From the NCBI GenBank assembly GCA_945641355.1, contig CALZEQ010000027.1, positions 1 through 42,851 on the forward strand: a DNA stretch of 42,851 nucleotides, read 5' to 3'. This DNA is from an uncultured Mediterranea sp. (GTDB taxonomy: Bacteria > Bacteroidota > Bacteroidia > Bacteroidales > Bacteroidaceae). Positions 1 through 8,854 of this stretch are shown here, piece by piece. A program made the position numbers and the translations under genes. Under the pieces are notes generated by a model, which had not been told where the DNA came from, searched no databases, and saw nothing but the letters and a program-made list of their open reading frames with translations. Within the stretch, counting starts at the first letter, position 1; every line of letters starts with the position of its first letter.

Positions 1-1
1 G

Positions 2-1423
2 TTATTGAAGAAGGAACCCGAAGCCCGCTTCGACTATCGGATGCGGGGACCTTTTGACCACATCGCCCGCGACGGACAGTATGCCCATACAAAAGCTCCC
101 AGTGAGGACGACTGCAACGCAGCCTACTACAATGCCTTGATGTGGAGCATCACACACGATGTGCGCCATGCTGACAAGGCCATGGAGATAGTGCGTGCCT
201 ATGCCGCCGCGCTGAAGCAGATTCATGGACACGATGCACCGCTCTGTGCCGGCCTGCAGGGCTTCATGCTGGTCAATGCAGCCGAACTGATGCGCTATAC
301 CTATCGGAAAGCGCAGTATGCCAACGGGTGGACGGAGGAGGATACCCGCCTGACGGAGCGAATGTTCCGCGAAGTATTCCTGCCGATACTCACCACGTTT
401 GTAGAGGCTGCTCCCTATGCCAACGGTAACTGGGGAGGATCGGTGAACAAAATGCGGATGGCCATCGGCATCTTTACCGATGACGAGGCGTTGTATAATG
501 CGGCAGTAGACTACTACCTTTACAGTCGTGACAACGGCAGTCTGCCCAACTACATTGCCGAGAGCGGTCAGCTGCAGGAGAGCGGGCGCGACCAGGCGCA
601 CTGTATGTTGGGTGTGGGCGTATTGGCCGAATTGGCAGAGTGTGCCTGGAAGCAGGGTGACGATCTGTACGGGGCGCTGGACAACCGGCTGATGAAGGGG
701 TATGAGTATTTGTCGAAAGTAAATCTAGGCTACAAGGATGTACCCTTCAAGGTATGGAAGGATGCCACCGGCAAGTATGGCAACTGGCTCGGTATGGGTG
801 AGGCCGCGATGGGTGAGTTCCGTGCTGTATTCGAGATTGCCTACAATCACTACACCGTACGCAGGGGGCTGACAATGCCCTATACGGAGAAAGTACTGCA
901 TCGCATCCGTCCCGAAGGGGCAGGCTGGACGTGCGACAATCCCGGTTTCGGCACCCTGCTGTTCTACCTGGGCAATCCGGAGCCGGCTCCGCGCAAAGGG
1001 GAGATACACGAACAGTTGTGCGATGCCTGGCGAGGCTGGACCTTTGCCACGCCCTCATTGCAACCCGAGGGAGAGGGCTGGGTGCTGGCCAATGCCGGAC
1101 TGCGCATGAGCAAACGTGGGCTGATGCTGGATGCGGCGACCTATCCCTATATAGAGGTTCGCTTCACCCGCTATCCCCAAGGATGCCGCGACGGATGGCT
1201 GCGGCTGAGCTACAGCGTGAACAGCGCACCCGAATACTGGACCTTCTATGAGAAGGATGCCGTGCGTAAGGAGGGAGATACCTTCCTGTTCCCGCTGAAG
1301 GGACAACGCTCCAACAACGGAACGCTGTTTACAGACAAACCGGTACAGGTGACACTGATGCTGGACTTCGGACAGGTGGAGCGCGTGGGGCTGCAGAGCA
1401 TTACCTCTAAAAAGGAACAATAA
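2..1423 (+). CDS. Alginate-lyase-like (PF05426-type) polysaccharide lyase, 5' end cut by window edge
   Basis: The reading frame is open from the first base, so the N-terminus and any signal peptide lie outside the window; the TTG at 5 is not a convincing start. The visible 473 residues resemble the alpha/alpha-toroid 'alginate lyase' domain (PF05426, the fold that includes PL5 and PL38). Supporting motifs are ANGNWGGS near residue 140, followed by a segment reading NYIAESGQLQESGRDQAH near residues 178-195, where the Asn, Arg and His are the kind of polar residues that line the lyase cleft. A C-terminal part of about 120 residues looks like a beta-rich domain. It would cleave a uronic-acid-containing polysaccharide by beta-elimination, probably in the periplasm or on the surface. 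It leads an operon with GH97, heparinase-like and GH127-like genes; the next gene starts 21 nt downstream. The real substrate cannot be read from sequence alone. Confidence 0.7.
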   Translation, partial: LLKKEPEARFDYRMRGPFDHIARDGQYAHTKAPSEDDCNAAYYNALMWSITHDVRHADKAMEIVRAYAAALKQIHGHDAPLCAGLQGFMLVNAAELMRYTYRKAQYANGWTEEDTRLTERMFREVFLPILTTFVEAAPYANGNWGGSVNKMRMAIGIFTDDEALYNAAVDYYLYSRDNGSLPNYIAESGQLQESGRDQAHCMLGVGVLAELAECAWKQGDDLYGALDNRLMKGYEYLSKVNLGYKDVPFKVWKDATGKYGNWLGMGEAAMGEFRAVFEIAYNHYTVRRGLTMPYTEKVLHRIRPEGAGWTCDNPGFGTLLFYLGNPEPAPRKGEIHEQLCDAWRGWTFATPSLQPEGEGWVLANAGLRMSKRGLMLDAATYPYIEVRFTRYPQGCRDGWLRLSYSVNSAPEYWTFYEKDAVRKEGDTFLFPLKGQRSNNGTLFTDKPVQVTLMLDFGQVERVGLQSITSKKEQ

Positions 1424-1444
1424 CCCATAAACAGATAACGAAGT

Positions 1445-3343
1445 ATGAAGATGAAAAGAATGATGACTGCGTGCCTGGCTGCCACACTCTATCTGACTGC
1501 CGGAGCTACGGATGTAACGATGACTTCGCCCGATGGGCGATACACGATGACGGTGAACGACCGCGACGGACTGAACTACACCCTGCAGTTTGAGGGGAGA
1601 GAGGTGATAGTCTCCTCACGTCTGGGTTTGCGCTGGAACGAAGAGTGGCGCGATGGGGTGCAGATAGAGAAGACAGCGCACTCCGACCGAGACACTACCT
1701 GGACACCGGTATACGGCGAGCGTAGCCGTGTGAGAGACCACTACCGGAGTTGGACACTGGAACTGACCCGCGCGGCATCACGCCAACGGATGGCATTGGA
1801 AATCCGAATGTACAACGAAGGAGTGGCCTTCCGCTACCTGTTCAGAGGAGGATCTTATCTGAAGATAGAAGAGGAATACACAGAGTTTACCCTGCCCCGG
1901 GGCACGCAGGCATGGCATACCGAGCGGGCGCAAACCCCATACAACAAGATGCCGTTGGAGGGATGGAGCAGCGAGTCCGAACGTCCCCTGCTGCTGGAGC
2001 TGCCCGATGGCGGAGGCTATGTCTGCTTGGCCGAGGCGCAGGTGGTGGACTACGTGCGCACCAAGTTCAAGTTGAGCGAAAGCAAGCCGGACTGCATCCT
2101 CACATCCATGTATGGGCCGGTGGAGGAGATAGCACCCTATCACACACCGTGGCGCGTCATCTTCTGCGCCAACCGTCCCGGAGAGATTCTGGAACACAAC
2201 GACCTGCTACTCAATCTGAATCCGCCCTGCCGGATAGCCGATACCTCGTGGATAAAGCCGGGTAAGGTGATGCGCGAGGTGACGCTAACGACCGAGGGTG
2301 GCAAGGCACTGGTGGACTTTGCCGTGAAGCGCAACCTGCAATACATACACTTCGATGCCGGATGGTACGGCTGGGAGTATGACAAGGCATCGGATGCCAC
2401 TACGGTGACATTGGACCCCCGACGCAATCCGCAGACCGATGCACTGAATTTGCCTGAGGTAATCAGCTACGCCAAGGCACACGGGATAGGGGTGATTCTC
2501 TATGTAAACCAGCGTGCCTTGCAGCAGCAACTGGACGAACTGCTGCCCCTGTACAAGCAGTGGGGAGTGGCCGGATTGAAGTTTGGTTTCGTGCAGGTGG
2601 GTTCGCAGGTGTGGACCAAATGGATGCATGAGGCGGTGGAGAAGTGTGCCCGCTACGGACTGATGGTGGACATACACGACGAATACCGCCCCACAGGATT
2701 CAGTCGTACTTATCCCAACTTGATGACACAGGAGGGGATCCGTGGCAACGAAGAGTTTCCCGATGCCACACACAATGTGACGCTGCCCTTTACCCGCTAT
2801 GTGGCCGGAGCAGCCGACTATACCATCTGCTATTATCGGCAGGACTTCGGACGGCTCAGCCAGACGGAGGATGCCTACGGAGTACCTCGCTCGCGTACCA
2901 TCCAGACTACGCCCGCCCATCAGTTAGCCTTGTCGGTGGTCTATTACAGTCCGCTGCAATATATGTATTGGTATGACGAGCCGTCGGATGTACAGGACGA
3001 ACCGGAATTGAAGTTCTTTGACGACGTGTACACCACTTGGGATGATACCCGGGTACTGCAGGGAGCGGTGGGCGAACATATCACCGTGGCACGCAGGCAC
3101 GGTGACGAATGGTTTGTAGGAGCCATCACGAACAACGAGGCTCGCAGTGTAGCGATTGACCTCAATTTCCTGCCGCAAGGGGAAAGGTATGTGGCCGAAA
3201 TCTATACGGACGGCGGCCGTTCGGTGAAGACACGTACCCATGTAAAGGTGGAGCGGAAGCGGGTAAGCGCTTCGGACAAGCTGAATTTTGAATTGATGGC
3301 GTCGGGTGGCGTAGCCATCCGGCTGGTAAAAGACAAACGATGA
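1445..3343 (+). CDS. GH97 family glycoside hydrolase (first of two paralogues)
   Basis: Full-length GH97 (632 aa): signal peptide at residues 1-21, N-terminal beta-sandwich to about 270, (beta/alpha)8 barrel, and a short C-terminal beta domain. Family landmarks are LEHNDLLLNLNPP near residue 249 and RTYPNLMTQEG near 421. GH97 contains alpha-glucosidases and alpha-galactosidases that remove terminal sugars in the periplasm. In retaining members an Asp nucleophile lies 55 residues before the acid catalyst; here the acid candidate is E436 and the residue 55 upstream is G381, so the retaining nucleophile is absent. D412 lies 24 residues before E436, the spacing of the SusB base E508, but is Asp rather than Glu. 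An inverting or atypical mechanism is therefore inferred. ATG at 1445 or 1451 could start. It overlaps the next gene by 4 bp (ATGA), which implies translational coupling. Confidence 0.88.
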   Translation: MKMKRMMTACLAATLYLTAGATDVTMTSPDGRYTMTVNDRDGLNYTLQFEGREVIVSSRLGLRWNEEWRDGVQIEKTAHSDRDTTWTPVYGERSRVRDHYRSWTLELTRAASRQRMALEIRMYNEGVAFRYLFRGGSYLKIEEEYTEFTLPRGTQAWHTERAQTPYNKMPLEGWSSESERPLLLELPDGGGYVCLAEAQVVDYVRTKFKLSESKPDCILTSMYGPVEEIAPYHTPWRVIFCANRPGEILEHNDLLLNLNPPCRIADTSWIKPGKVMREVTLTTEGGKALVDFAVKRNLQYIHFDAGWYGWEYDKASDATTVTLDPRRNPQTDALNLPEVISYAKAHGIGVILYVNQRALQQQLDELLPLYKQWGVAGLKFGFVQVGSQVWTKWMHEAVEKCARYGLMVDIHDEYRPTGFSRTYPNLMTQEGIRGNEEFPDATHNVTLPFTRYVAGAADYTICYYRQDFGRLSQTEDAYGVPRSRTIQTTPAHQLALSVVYYSPLQYMYWYDEPSDVQDEPELKFFDDVYTTWDDTRVLQGAVGEHITVARRHGDEWFVGAITNNEARSVAIDLNFLPQGERYVAEIYTDGGRSVKTRTHVKVERKRVSASDKLNFELMASGGVAIRLVKDKR

Positions 3344-5634
3344 TGAAAGGAATACGAATCATGACAATCGCACTGCCGCTGTTGATGCTGGCGGCAGTGC
3401 TACACGCACAGGCACCTGTGAAGCATCCCTCGCTGCTCTATACAGCGGAGCGGATAGAGGAGGTGAAGCTGCGGATGAAGGACGATCCCACAATGGCTAC
3501 TGCCTGGAAAGAGCTGAAGCGGACAGCCGATGTGAAGGTAAAGGATAGGAAAATTGCCGATTTGGACTATCTCTCGTTGGTCTATCTGATGACCGGGGAA
3601 AAGGTGTATGTGGAACGTATCAAGGAGATTCTGCTGGATGCCATTCAGGCCGAGGCATGGAGCAGTACGGAGATGTTGGCCCGCAAGCCGGCTTGGCGTG
3701 CCGACTTGGGATTGTCGCACAAGGCCTATCTGACGGCCATTGCCTACGATGCGGTGTACAACGACCTGTCGGCCTCCGAGCGCATACAGATAGCACAAGG
3801 CCTGAAACGGATAGCATTGGAACCCAGTCTGGGCGACTGGCTGTTGGAGCCTACGCGCATCCATTCGCTCAACTCCATGGGTCACAACTGGTGGACATCG
3901 TGTGCCTGCATGGGCGGCATTCTGGCTTTGAGTCTGCAAAACGAAGTGCCCGAGGCACGGAGCATGGCCGAAGCACTCAACGAGGCCTTGCCCGATTGGT
4001 TCAGCTTCGCCGGCGACGTGTTGCAGAACAAGCCCAAGTCGTTTGATGCAGCAGGCGGCATGTACGAGAGTCTGAACTATGCCAACTTCGGTATACAGGA
4101 AGCGCTGCAGTTCCGTCTGGCCTGGAAGAATGCGATGCCCGGGCAGCCTATGCCTGAGATTCCTGAACTGAAGCCGCTGGCCGAATATTTCATGCACGTC
4201 TGCTATCCGCGGACAGGAATGTTGTATAACCTCAACTTCGGCGACAGCCACAAGAATGTTTGTGCCGAGAGCACTTTGATGCTCCTTTATGCATTGGGTG
4301 AGAAGGACGATAACATAATATGGTATATCAATCAGGTGGAGCAGGGACAGCACCGCGACGGCTACTTCCTGAATCGTCCCATGGGATTCCTCTATACACC
4401 CGACCTCCGCAAGGCTCCGGCCGAGCCTAAGATAGGAAAGTCGCAGCTTTTCGCCGATTTCGGGTGGGCCACCATGCGCACCTCCTGGCAGAAGGATGCC
4501 ACCATGCTGGCCGTGAAGAGCGGACATACGTGGAATCACTCGCACGCCGATGCCTCTTCGTTCATCCTTTATCACAAGGGGGTAGACATATTGAAGGATG
4601 GCGGCAACTGCTGGTACCCCAATCCGGCCTATCGCAACTACTTCTTTCAGAGTGAGGCGCACAATGTGGTGCTGTTCAACGGTCGCGGACAGTCGCGCTA
4701 CCAGCAGTATCATGGCAGTATGCTGGACGGCCGGCTGCATCACCTGATGGATGGAGGTAATTGCCGCTATGTGCTGGCCGATGCCACCGGCCCCTACGCC
4801 GACCAGTTCCACCGCTACTTCCGTCATTTCCTTTGGTTGGACAATGTGATTTATGTGATAGACGACCTCGGTACGCACGAGGCAGGTGAGTTCCAGTGGT
4901 TGTGGCATCCGGGCGGTGAGGCACGGAAGCGGGGATTCGACCTGACCGTCACTAACGGAGAGTCCTCGGTGGTGGTACGTCCGCTCTATCCCCGCCTGCT
5001 GGCCAACTCAGATTTCGTACACGACTATCCCGATGACCTTTGGTGGGAGGTTGTAGAAACTCCCTCGGAAGACTTGAAGGGCACGGACAGTTACTACTCG
5101 TTCCACCTGCCGGGCAAGACCGACCGGGTGAAGGCGGTCAATGCCATCATTCTGAAGGAAAACCCCGACGACAAGGACTTGCCCGAGATGGAGCGGCGCG
5201 AGGGCAAGGACTGGATAGGCCTTCGCATCCGTCATCAAGGAAAAGTGACCGACCTCTATATCAACCAGCTGGCCGACGGACGGCTGATGCACAGCAACTC
5301 GTGGATAGAGGCCGACGGATGGAGCACCGATGCCTACATGTGGACCGTGACCTATGACGAGGGCACGAATCCCGCTGATGCCCGCAACCTCTTCCTCTGC
5401 TATGGCAGTGCCCTGCGCCGCGACGGGCAGAGCTACTTCTCGTCGCTCTCCAAGCTGTTTGTGATGTGCCAGCCTTCGGCAGACGGCAGTGGTTTGGTGT
5501 TGCAGATGGATGGACAGCCGCAGATGCGTGCTTCCTTTGGACATCTGCAGAAGCCCGCTTCGCTGGAGGTGAACGGTAAAAGAGAGGCGGTGAATTATAG
5601 CAATCAATGTTTGAAAATCGTTGTCAATCGGTAA
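3340..5634 (+). CDS. Heparinase II/III-family polysaccharide lyase
   Basis: The 764-aa protein has a signal peptide at residues 1-24 (ending HAQ), an N-terminal alpha-helical toroid to about 360 and a C-terminal beta-sandwich typical of heparinase II/III-like lyases (PF07940 in the second half). Landmarks are SMGHNWWTS near residue 184, GGMYESLNYANFG near 238, and the beta-sandwich motif HTWNHSHADASSF near 395, whose His residues are usual metal or active-site ligands of this fold. Such enzymes cleave uronate-containing glycans by beta-elimination, giving unsaturated oligosaccharides. Its start ATG overlaps the stop of the GH97 gene, and the next gene begins 5 nt after its stop, so it is clearly one operon. 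It cannot be assigned to a PL family (PL12, 15, 17, 21 and others share the fold) by eye. Two unrelated lyase folds in the same operon suggest an acidic backbone or acidic side chains. Confidence 0.82.
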   Translation: MMKGIRIMTIALPLLMLAAVLHAQAPVKHPSLLYTAERIEEVKLRMKDDPTMATAWKELKRTADVKVKDRKIADLDYLSLVYLMTGEKVYVERIKEILLDAIQAEAWSSTEMLARKPAWRADLGLSHKAYLTAIAYDAVYNDLSASERIQIAQGLKRIALEPSLGDWLLEPTRIHSLNSMGHNWWTSCACMGGILALSLQNEVPEARSMAEALNEALPDWFSFAGDVLQNKPKSFDAAGGMYESLNYANFGIQEALQFRLAWKNAMPGQPMPEIPELKPLAEYFMHVCYPRTGMLYNLNFGDSHKNVCAESTLMLLYALGEKDDNIIWYINQVEQGQHRDGYFLNRPMGFLYTPDLRKAPAEPKIGKSQLFADFGWATMRTSWQKDATMLAVKSGHTWNHSHADASSFILYHKGVDILKDGGNCWYPNPAYRNYFFQSEAHNVVLFNGRGQSRYQQYHGSMLDGRLHHLMDGGNCRYVLADATGPYADQFHRYFRHFLWLDNVIYVIDDLGTHEAGEFQWLWHPGGEARKRGFDLTVTNGESSVVVRPLYPRLLANSDFVHDYPDDLWWEVVETPSEDLKGTDSYYSFHLPGKTDRVKAVNAIILKENPDDKDLPEMERREGKDWIGLRIRHQGKVTDLYINQLADGRLMHSNSWIEADGWSTDAYMWTVTYDEGTNPADARNLFLCYGSALRRDGQSYFSSLSKLFVMCQPSADGSGLVLQMDGQPQMRASFGHLQKPASLEVNGKREAVNYSNQCLKIVVNR

Positions 5635-5639
5635 ACGTC

Positions 5640-6878
5640 ATGAAACGGATTATACTTTGTGTGATGACCCTCTGGGCAGCTTGCTGGCAGGCGCAAGCTT
5701 TGGGCAAGTTTGGCGATTGGACCTGTTCGGTGGCTTTGACGGGCTATGTGAGCGATGAGACGGGCAAGGCCCCGAATGCCTATTGCTGGATGGCGGACGG
5801 CACGGAGCGGGTGCGTTTTGCTGTATTGGCACAGCAGAACATGACGGAGGAGGCTTTGCTACGCAGCGAACGGTTCAGACAGCAGATACAGGAATTGGGC
5901 GGGGCACTCATTTGGGTAGCTCCATGGTTCTCGCAGAACTGGTCACCGCAGTCGGGTTGTCAGCAGATCTTCGAGGAAATGATGGTGGGGTTGGCCGGAC
6001 AGAGCGGACATCCTGAACTGGCCACGGTGCCCATCGTACCTTTCGGCCATTCAGCCCAGGCCACCTTCCCCTGGAACTTTGCAGCATGGAACAACGACCG
6101 AACACTCTGCATCCTCTCCTTCCATGGTGATGCACCGCGTACCAACCTTTGCGGCTATGGCACGGCCAATGTGGAGTGGGGACGTACCCGGAACATTGAC
6201 GGCATTCCCGGATTGATGGTAGAGGGTGAATATGAATGGTGGCAGGCACGTGTGCGTCCGGCATTGGCCTTCCAACTGATGTATCCCGGAGCTTGCATCT
6301 CTTTTTTCTGTGATGCAGGCAGCGGACATTTTGACCTCTGTGATGCCACCATTGACTATATGGTCCTCTTCATTCGAAAGGCACTCGAACAGCGTTTGAA
6401 TGGTGATGGAAGCTTGAAACGCTTGAATCCCGCAAATGGCTGGCGATATGGTATTCCCCGAGGAGGTGAGACCGAAGGAGCCAACATTACGGCCTTTCCC
6501 TCCGTGCCTCCTGCACCTTGGGCTGCCTATCAAGGCGACCCGCACGAAGCCTTCTGGTATTTCGACGAGGAAATGGCTCGGTTGACCGCTGCTCGCTATG
6601 CCGAGACTGACGGCAAGCACGTTACGGTGAAAGCGATTCGGGATGTGGACTTCAGGAATCTGAATGTGGGCGACACATTTTCCTTAGAGAACGGTTGGAA
6701 ATATCTCTACATCAGCGGTCCCATACGGAAGGTCTCTGATACGGAGTTCCGATACATCCCCTACGACTGCGGAACGGACAATCCCAAGCGAAGCCACAAT
6801 GCCTGGATAGCGGCTGTGAAGCCTGCTACGGCTACCCACAAACGGGTGGTGCAGCCCGTTCGAATCCAATTCAAATAG
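5640..6878 (+). CDS. Secreted alpha/beta-hydrolase-like protein, putative carbohydrate esterase
   Basis: The 412-aa protein starts at ATG 5640, not at the upstream in-frame ATG 5607, because only the former gives an N-terminal signal peptide (MKRIILCVMTLWAACWQAQA) and avoids a long overlap with the preceding gene. A nucleophile-elbow-like PFGHSAQ places a candidate Ser at residue 138; a late DAGSGHFDL offers a candidate His. The second half of the elbow is Ala-Gln rather than the common x-Gly, so the hydrolase assignment is moderate. In the operon it sits between the heparinase-like lyase and the GH127-like enzyme, so removal of acetyl or other ester groups from the same polysaccharide is a reasonable guess. 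No EC number can be assigned from sequence. Confidence 0.55.
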   Translation: MKRIILCVMTLWAACWQAQALGKFGDWTCSVALTGYVSDETGKAPNAYCWMADGTERVRFAVLAQQNMTEEALLRSERFRQQIQELGGALIWVAPWFSQNWSPQSGCQQIFEEMMVGLAGQSGHPELATVPIVPFGHSAQATFPWNFAAWNNDRTLCILSFHGDAPRTNLCGYGTANVEWGRTRNIDGIPGLMVEGEYEWWQARVRPALAFQLMYPGACISFFCDAGSGHFDLCDATIDYMVLFIRKALEQRLNGDGSLKRLNPANGWRYGIPRGGETEGANITAFPSVPPAPWAAYQGDPHEAFWYFDEEMARLTAARYAETDGKHVTVKAIRDVDFRNLNVGDTFSLENGWKYLYISGPIRKVSDTEFRYIPYDCGTDNPKRSHNAWIAAVKPATATHKRVVQPVRIQFK

Positions 6879-6885
6879 TATTATA

Positions 6886-8817
6886 ATGAAAGACATGAAA
6901 AAAAGAATCTGTTTGTTTGCGTGGATAGCCATGGCGATCTCCACCACGATGACGGCTCAGTCCGTCTATCCCGGCCAGCACGGCGGAAAGTTGAAACTTC
7001 CTGTAGCGGCACCTATGCAGGCGCAAGCCTTCGACCTGCAGGATGTGCGGTTACTACCGAGCCGTTTTCGTGAGAATCTGGAACGGGATTCTGTCTGGAT
7101 GGCTTCGATAGAGGTGAACCGCCTGCTGCACAGCTTCCGTACCAATGCTGGTCTCTTTGCCGGGCGTGAGGGGGGCTACATGACGGTGAAGAAGCTGGGT
7201 GGCTGGGAATCACTGGACTGCGAACTGCGCGGACACACCACGGGACACCTGCTCTCGGCCTACAGCCTGATGTATGCCGCCACCGGCTGCGAACTGTTTA
7301 AGCTGAAGGGCGACAGCTTGGTCAGCGGACTGGCTGAAGTGCAACAGGCATTGGGTAATGGCTACTTGAGTGCCTTTCCCGAAGAATTGATTAACCGAAA
7401 TCTACAGGGAAAGAGTGTATGGGCACCTTGGTACACCCTGCACAAACTCTTCTCGGGACTGATAGACCAGTACCTCTATGCTGACAACCGTCAGGCACTG
7501 GAGGTGGTGACACGGATGGGTGATTGGGCCTACGCGAAGCTAAGGCCGCAGAGCGAGGAGACACGCAGGCGGATGATTCGCAACGAGTTCGGCGGCATTA
7601 ACGAGTCGTTCTACAACCTCTATGCCCTGACGGGTGACGACTGCTTTCGCTGGCTGGCGGAGTATTTCTACCACAACGACGTCATCGATTCTTTGAAGGA
7701 GCAGTGCGACGACTTGGGTACGAAGCACACCAACACCTTCATCCCGAAGGTGATTGCCGAAGCTCGCCGCTACGAGTTGTTGCAGAGCGAGGAGAGCCGA
7801 CGGCTATCGGATTTTTTTTGGCACACCATGGTGGAGCACCACACCTTCGCCCCCGGCTGCAGCAGTCAGAAGGAGCACTTCTTCGATACCGCCCGCTTCT
7901 CACACTTCCTCAACGGCTATACGGGCGAGACCTGCTGTACCTACAACATGCTGAAGCTCTCGCGCCACCTCTTCTGTTGGAGGGCCGATGCTCGTGTGGC
8001 CGACTACTACGAGCGGGCGCTCTACAACCATATCCTGGGTCAGCAGGACCCCGAATCGGGCATGGTGTGCTACTTCCTGCCTCTGCTCAGCGGAGCGCAC
8101 AAGGTCTACAGCACGCCCGAAAACTCCTTCTGGTGCTGCGTGGGCAGCGGCTTTGAGAGCCACGCCAAGTATGCCGAGGCCATCTACTACCACAACGATG
8201 AAAACCTTTTCGTCAACCTCTTCATCCCTTCGGTGGTGGAGTGGAAGGAGAAAGGTATCACCCTCAGGCAGGAAACCGATTTTCCTCGGGAGGAAAAAGT
8301 ATCATTCTCTCTGCAGACGAAACAACCTGTGAAAGCTACCTTGCAATTGCGTTACCCGGCATGGAGCGGAAAGCCGGAGGTGCGGGTAAACGGTCGGCGC
8401 ATCGCTGTCCGTCAGGAGGCAGGTTCGTACATCGTCCTCAGTCGTACCTGGAGGGAGGGCAACCGCGTGGAGGTGACCTATCCCATGTCGTTGAAACTGG
8501 AAGCTACACCCGACAATCCGCAGCGTGCCGCCGTACTTTATGGCCCCGTGGTCTTGGCGGGCGAGCGCGGTACGGAGGGGATGCAGTCGCCTGCACCTTT
8601 CTCCAATCCGCAGCTCTACAACGACTACTACACCTACGACTACCGCATTCCTGCCGGCCTGCGCACCACTTTGCAGGTGGACAGCCAGCAGCCAGAACGC
8701 ACCATCCGGCGCGAAGGCCGGGAACTGCGCTTCACCACTCCGCAGGGCGATGTGCTCCGTCCGCTCTACGACCTGCACCGCCAGCGCTATGTGGTCTATT
8801 GGGATTTGGAGAATTGA
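6886..8817 (+). CDS. GH127/GH146-type beta-L-arabinofuranosidase (DUF1680, PF07944)
   Basis: The 643-aa protein has a signal peptide at about residues 4-24, an (alpha/alpha)6 toroid and C-terminal beta domains, the architecture of Glyco_hydro_127. The unusual zinc-thiolate catalytic site is visible: E348 and C350 in GETCC, and C417-C418 in FWCCVGSG, matching the Glu, Cys, Cys-Cys ligands of HypBA1, in which Cys417 is the nucleophile. E330 (QKEHF) fits the acid/base. Family members release terminal beta-L-arabinofuranose from hydroxyproline-linked glycans, pectic side chains or arabinan, and Bacteroides enzymes of this length often belong to GH146. It starts 7 nt after the previous stop; ATG 6895 is an alternative start. 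Substrate is inferred from family only. The 37-nt gap to the next gene keeps it in the operon. Confidence 0.85.
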   Translation: MKDMKKRICLFAWIAMAISTTMTAQSVYPGQHGGKLKLPVAAPMQAQAFDLQDVRLLPSRFRENLERDSVWMASIEVNRLLHSFRTNAGLFAGREGGYMTVKKLGGWESLDCELRGHTTGHLLSAYSLMYAATGCELFKLKGDSLVSGLAEVQQALGNGYLSAFPEELINRNLQGKSVWAPWYTLHKLFSGLIDQYLYADNRQALEVVTRMGDWAYAKLRPQSEETRRRMIRNEFGGINESFYNLYALTGDDCFRWLAEYFYHNDVIDSLKEQCDDLGTKHTNTFIPKVIAEARRYELLQSEESRRLSDFFWHTMVEHHTFAPGCSSQKEHFFDTARFSHFLNGYTGETCCTYNMLKLSRHLFCWRADARVADYYERALYNHILGQQDPESGMVCYFLPLLSGAHKVYSTPENSFWCCVGSGFESHAKYAEAIYYHNDENLFVNLFIPSVVEWKEKGITLRQETDFPREEKVSFSLQTKQPVKATLQLRYPAWSGKPEVRVNGRRIAVRQEAGSYIVLSRTWREGNRVEVTYPMSLKLEATPDNPQRAAVLYGPVVLAGERGTEGMQSPAPFSNPQLYNDYYTYDYRIPAGLRTTLQVDSQQPERTIRREGRELRFTTPQGDVLRPLYDLHRQRYVVYWDLEN

Positions 8818-8854
8818 GAAGATGGAGTGATGAAATCAATAACAACATAACGAT

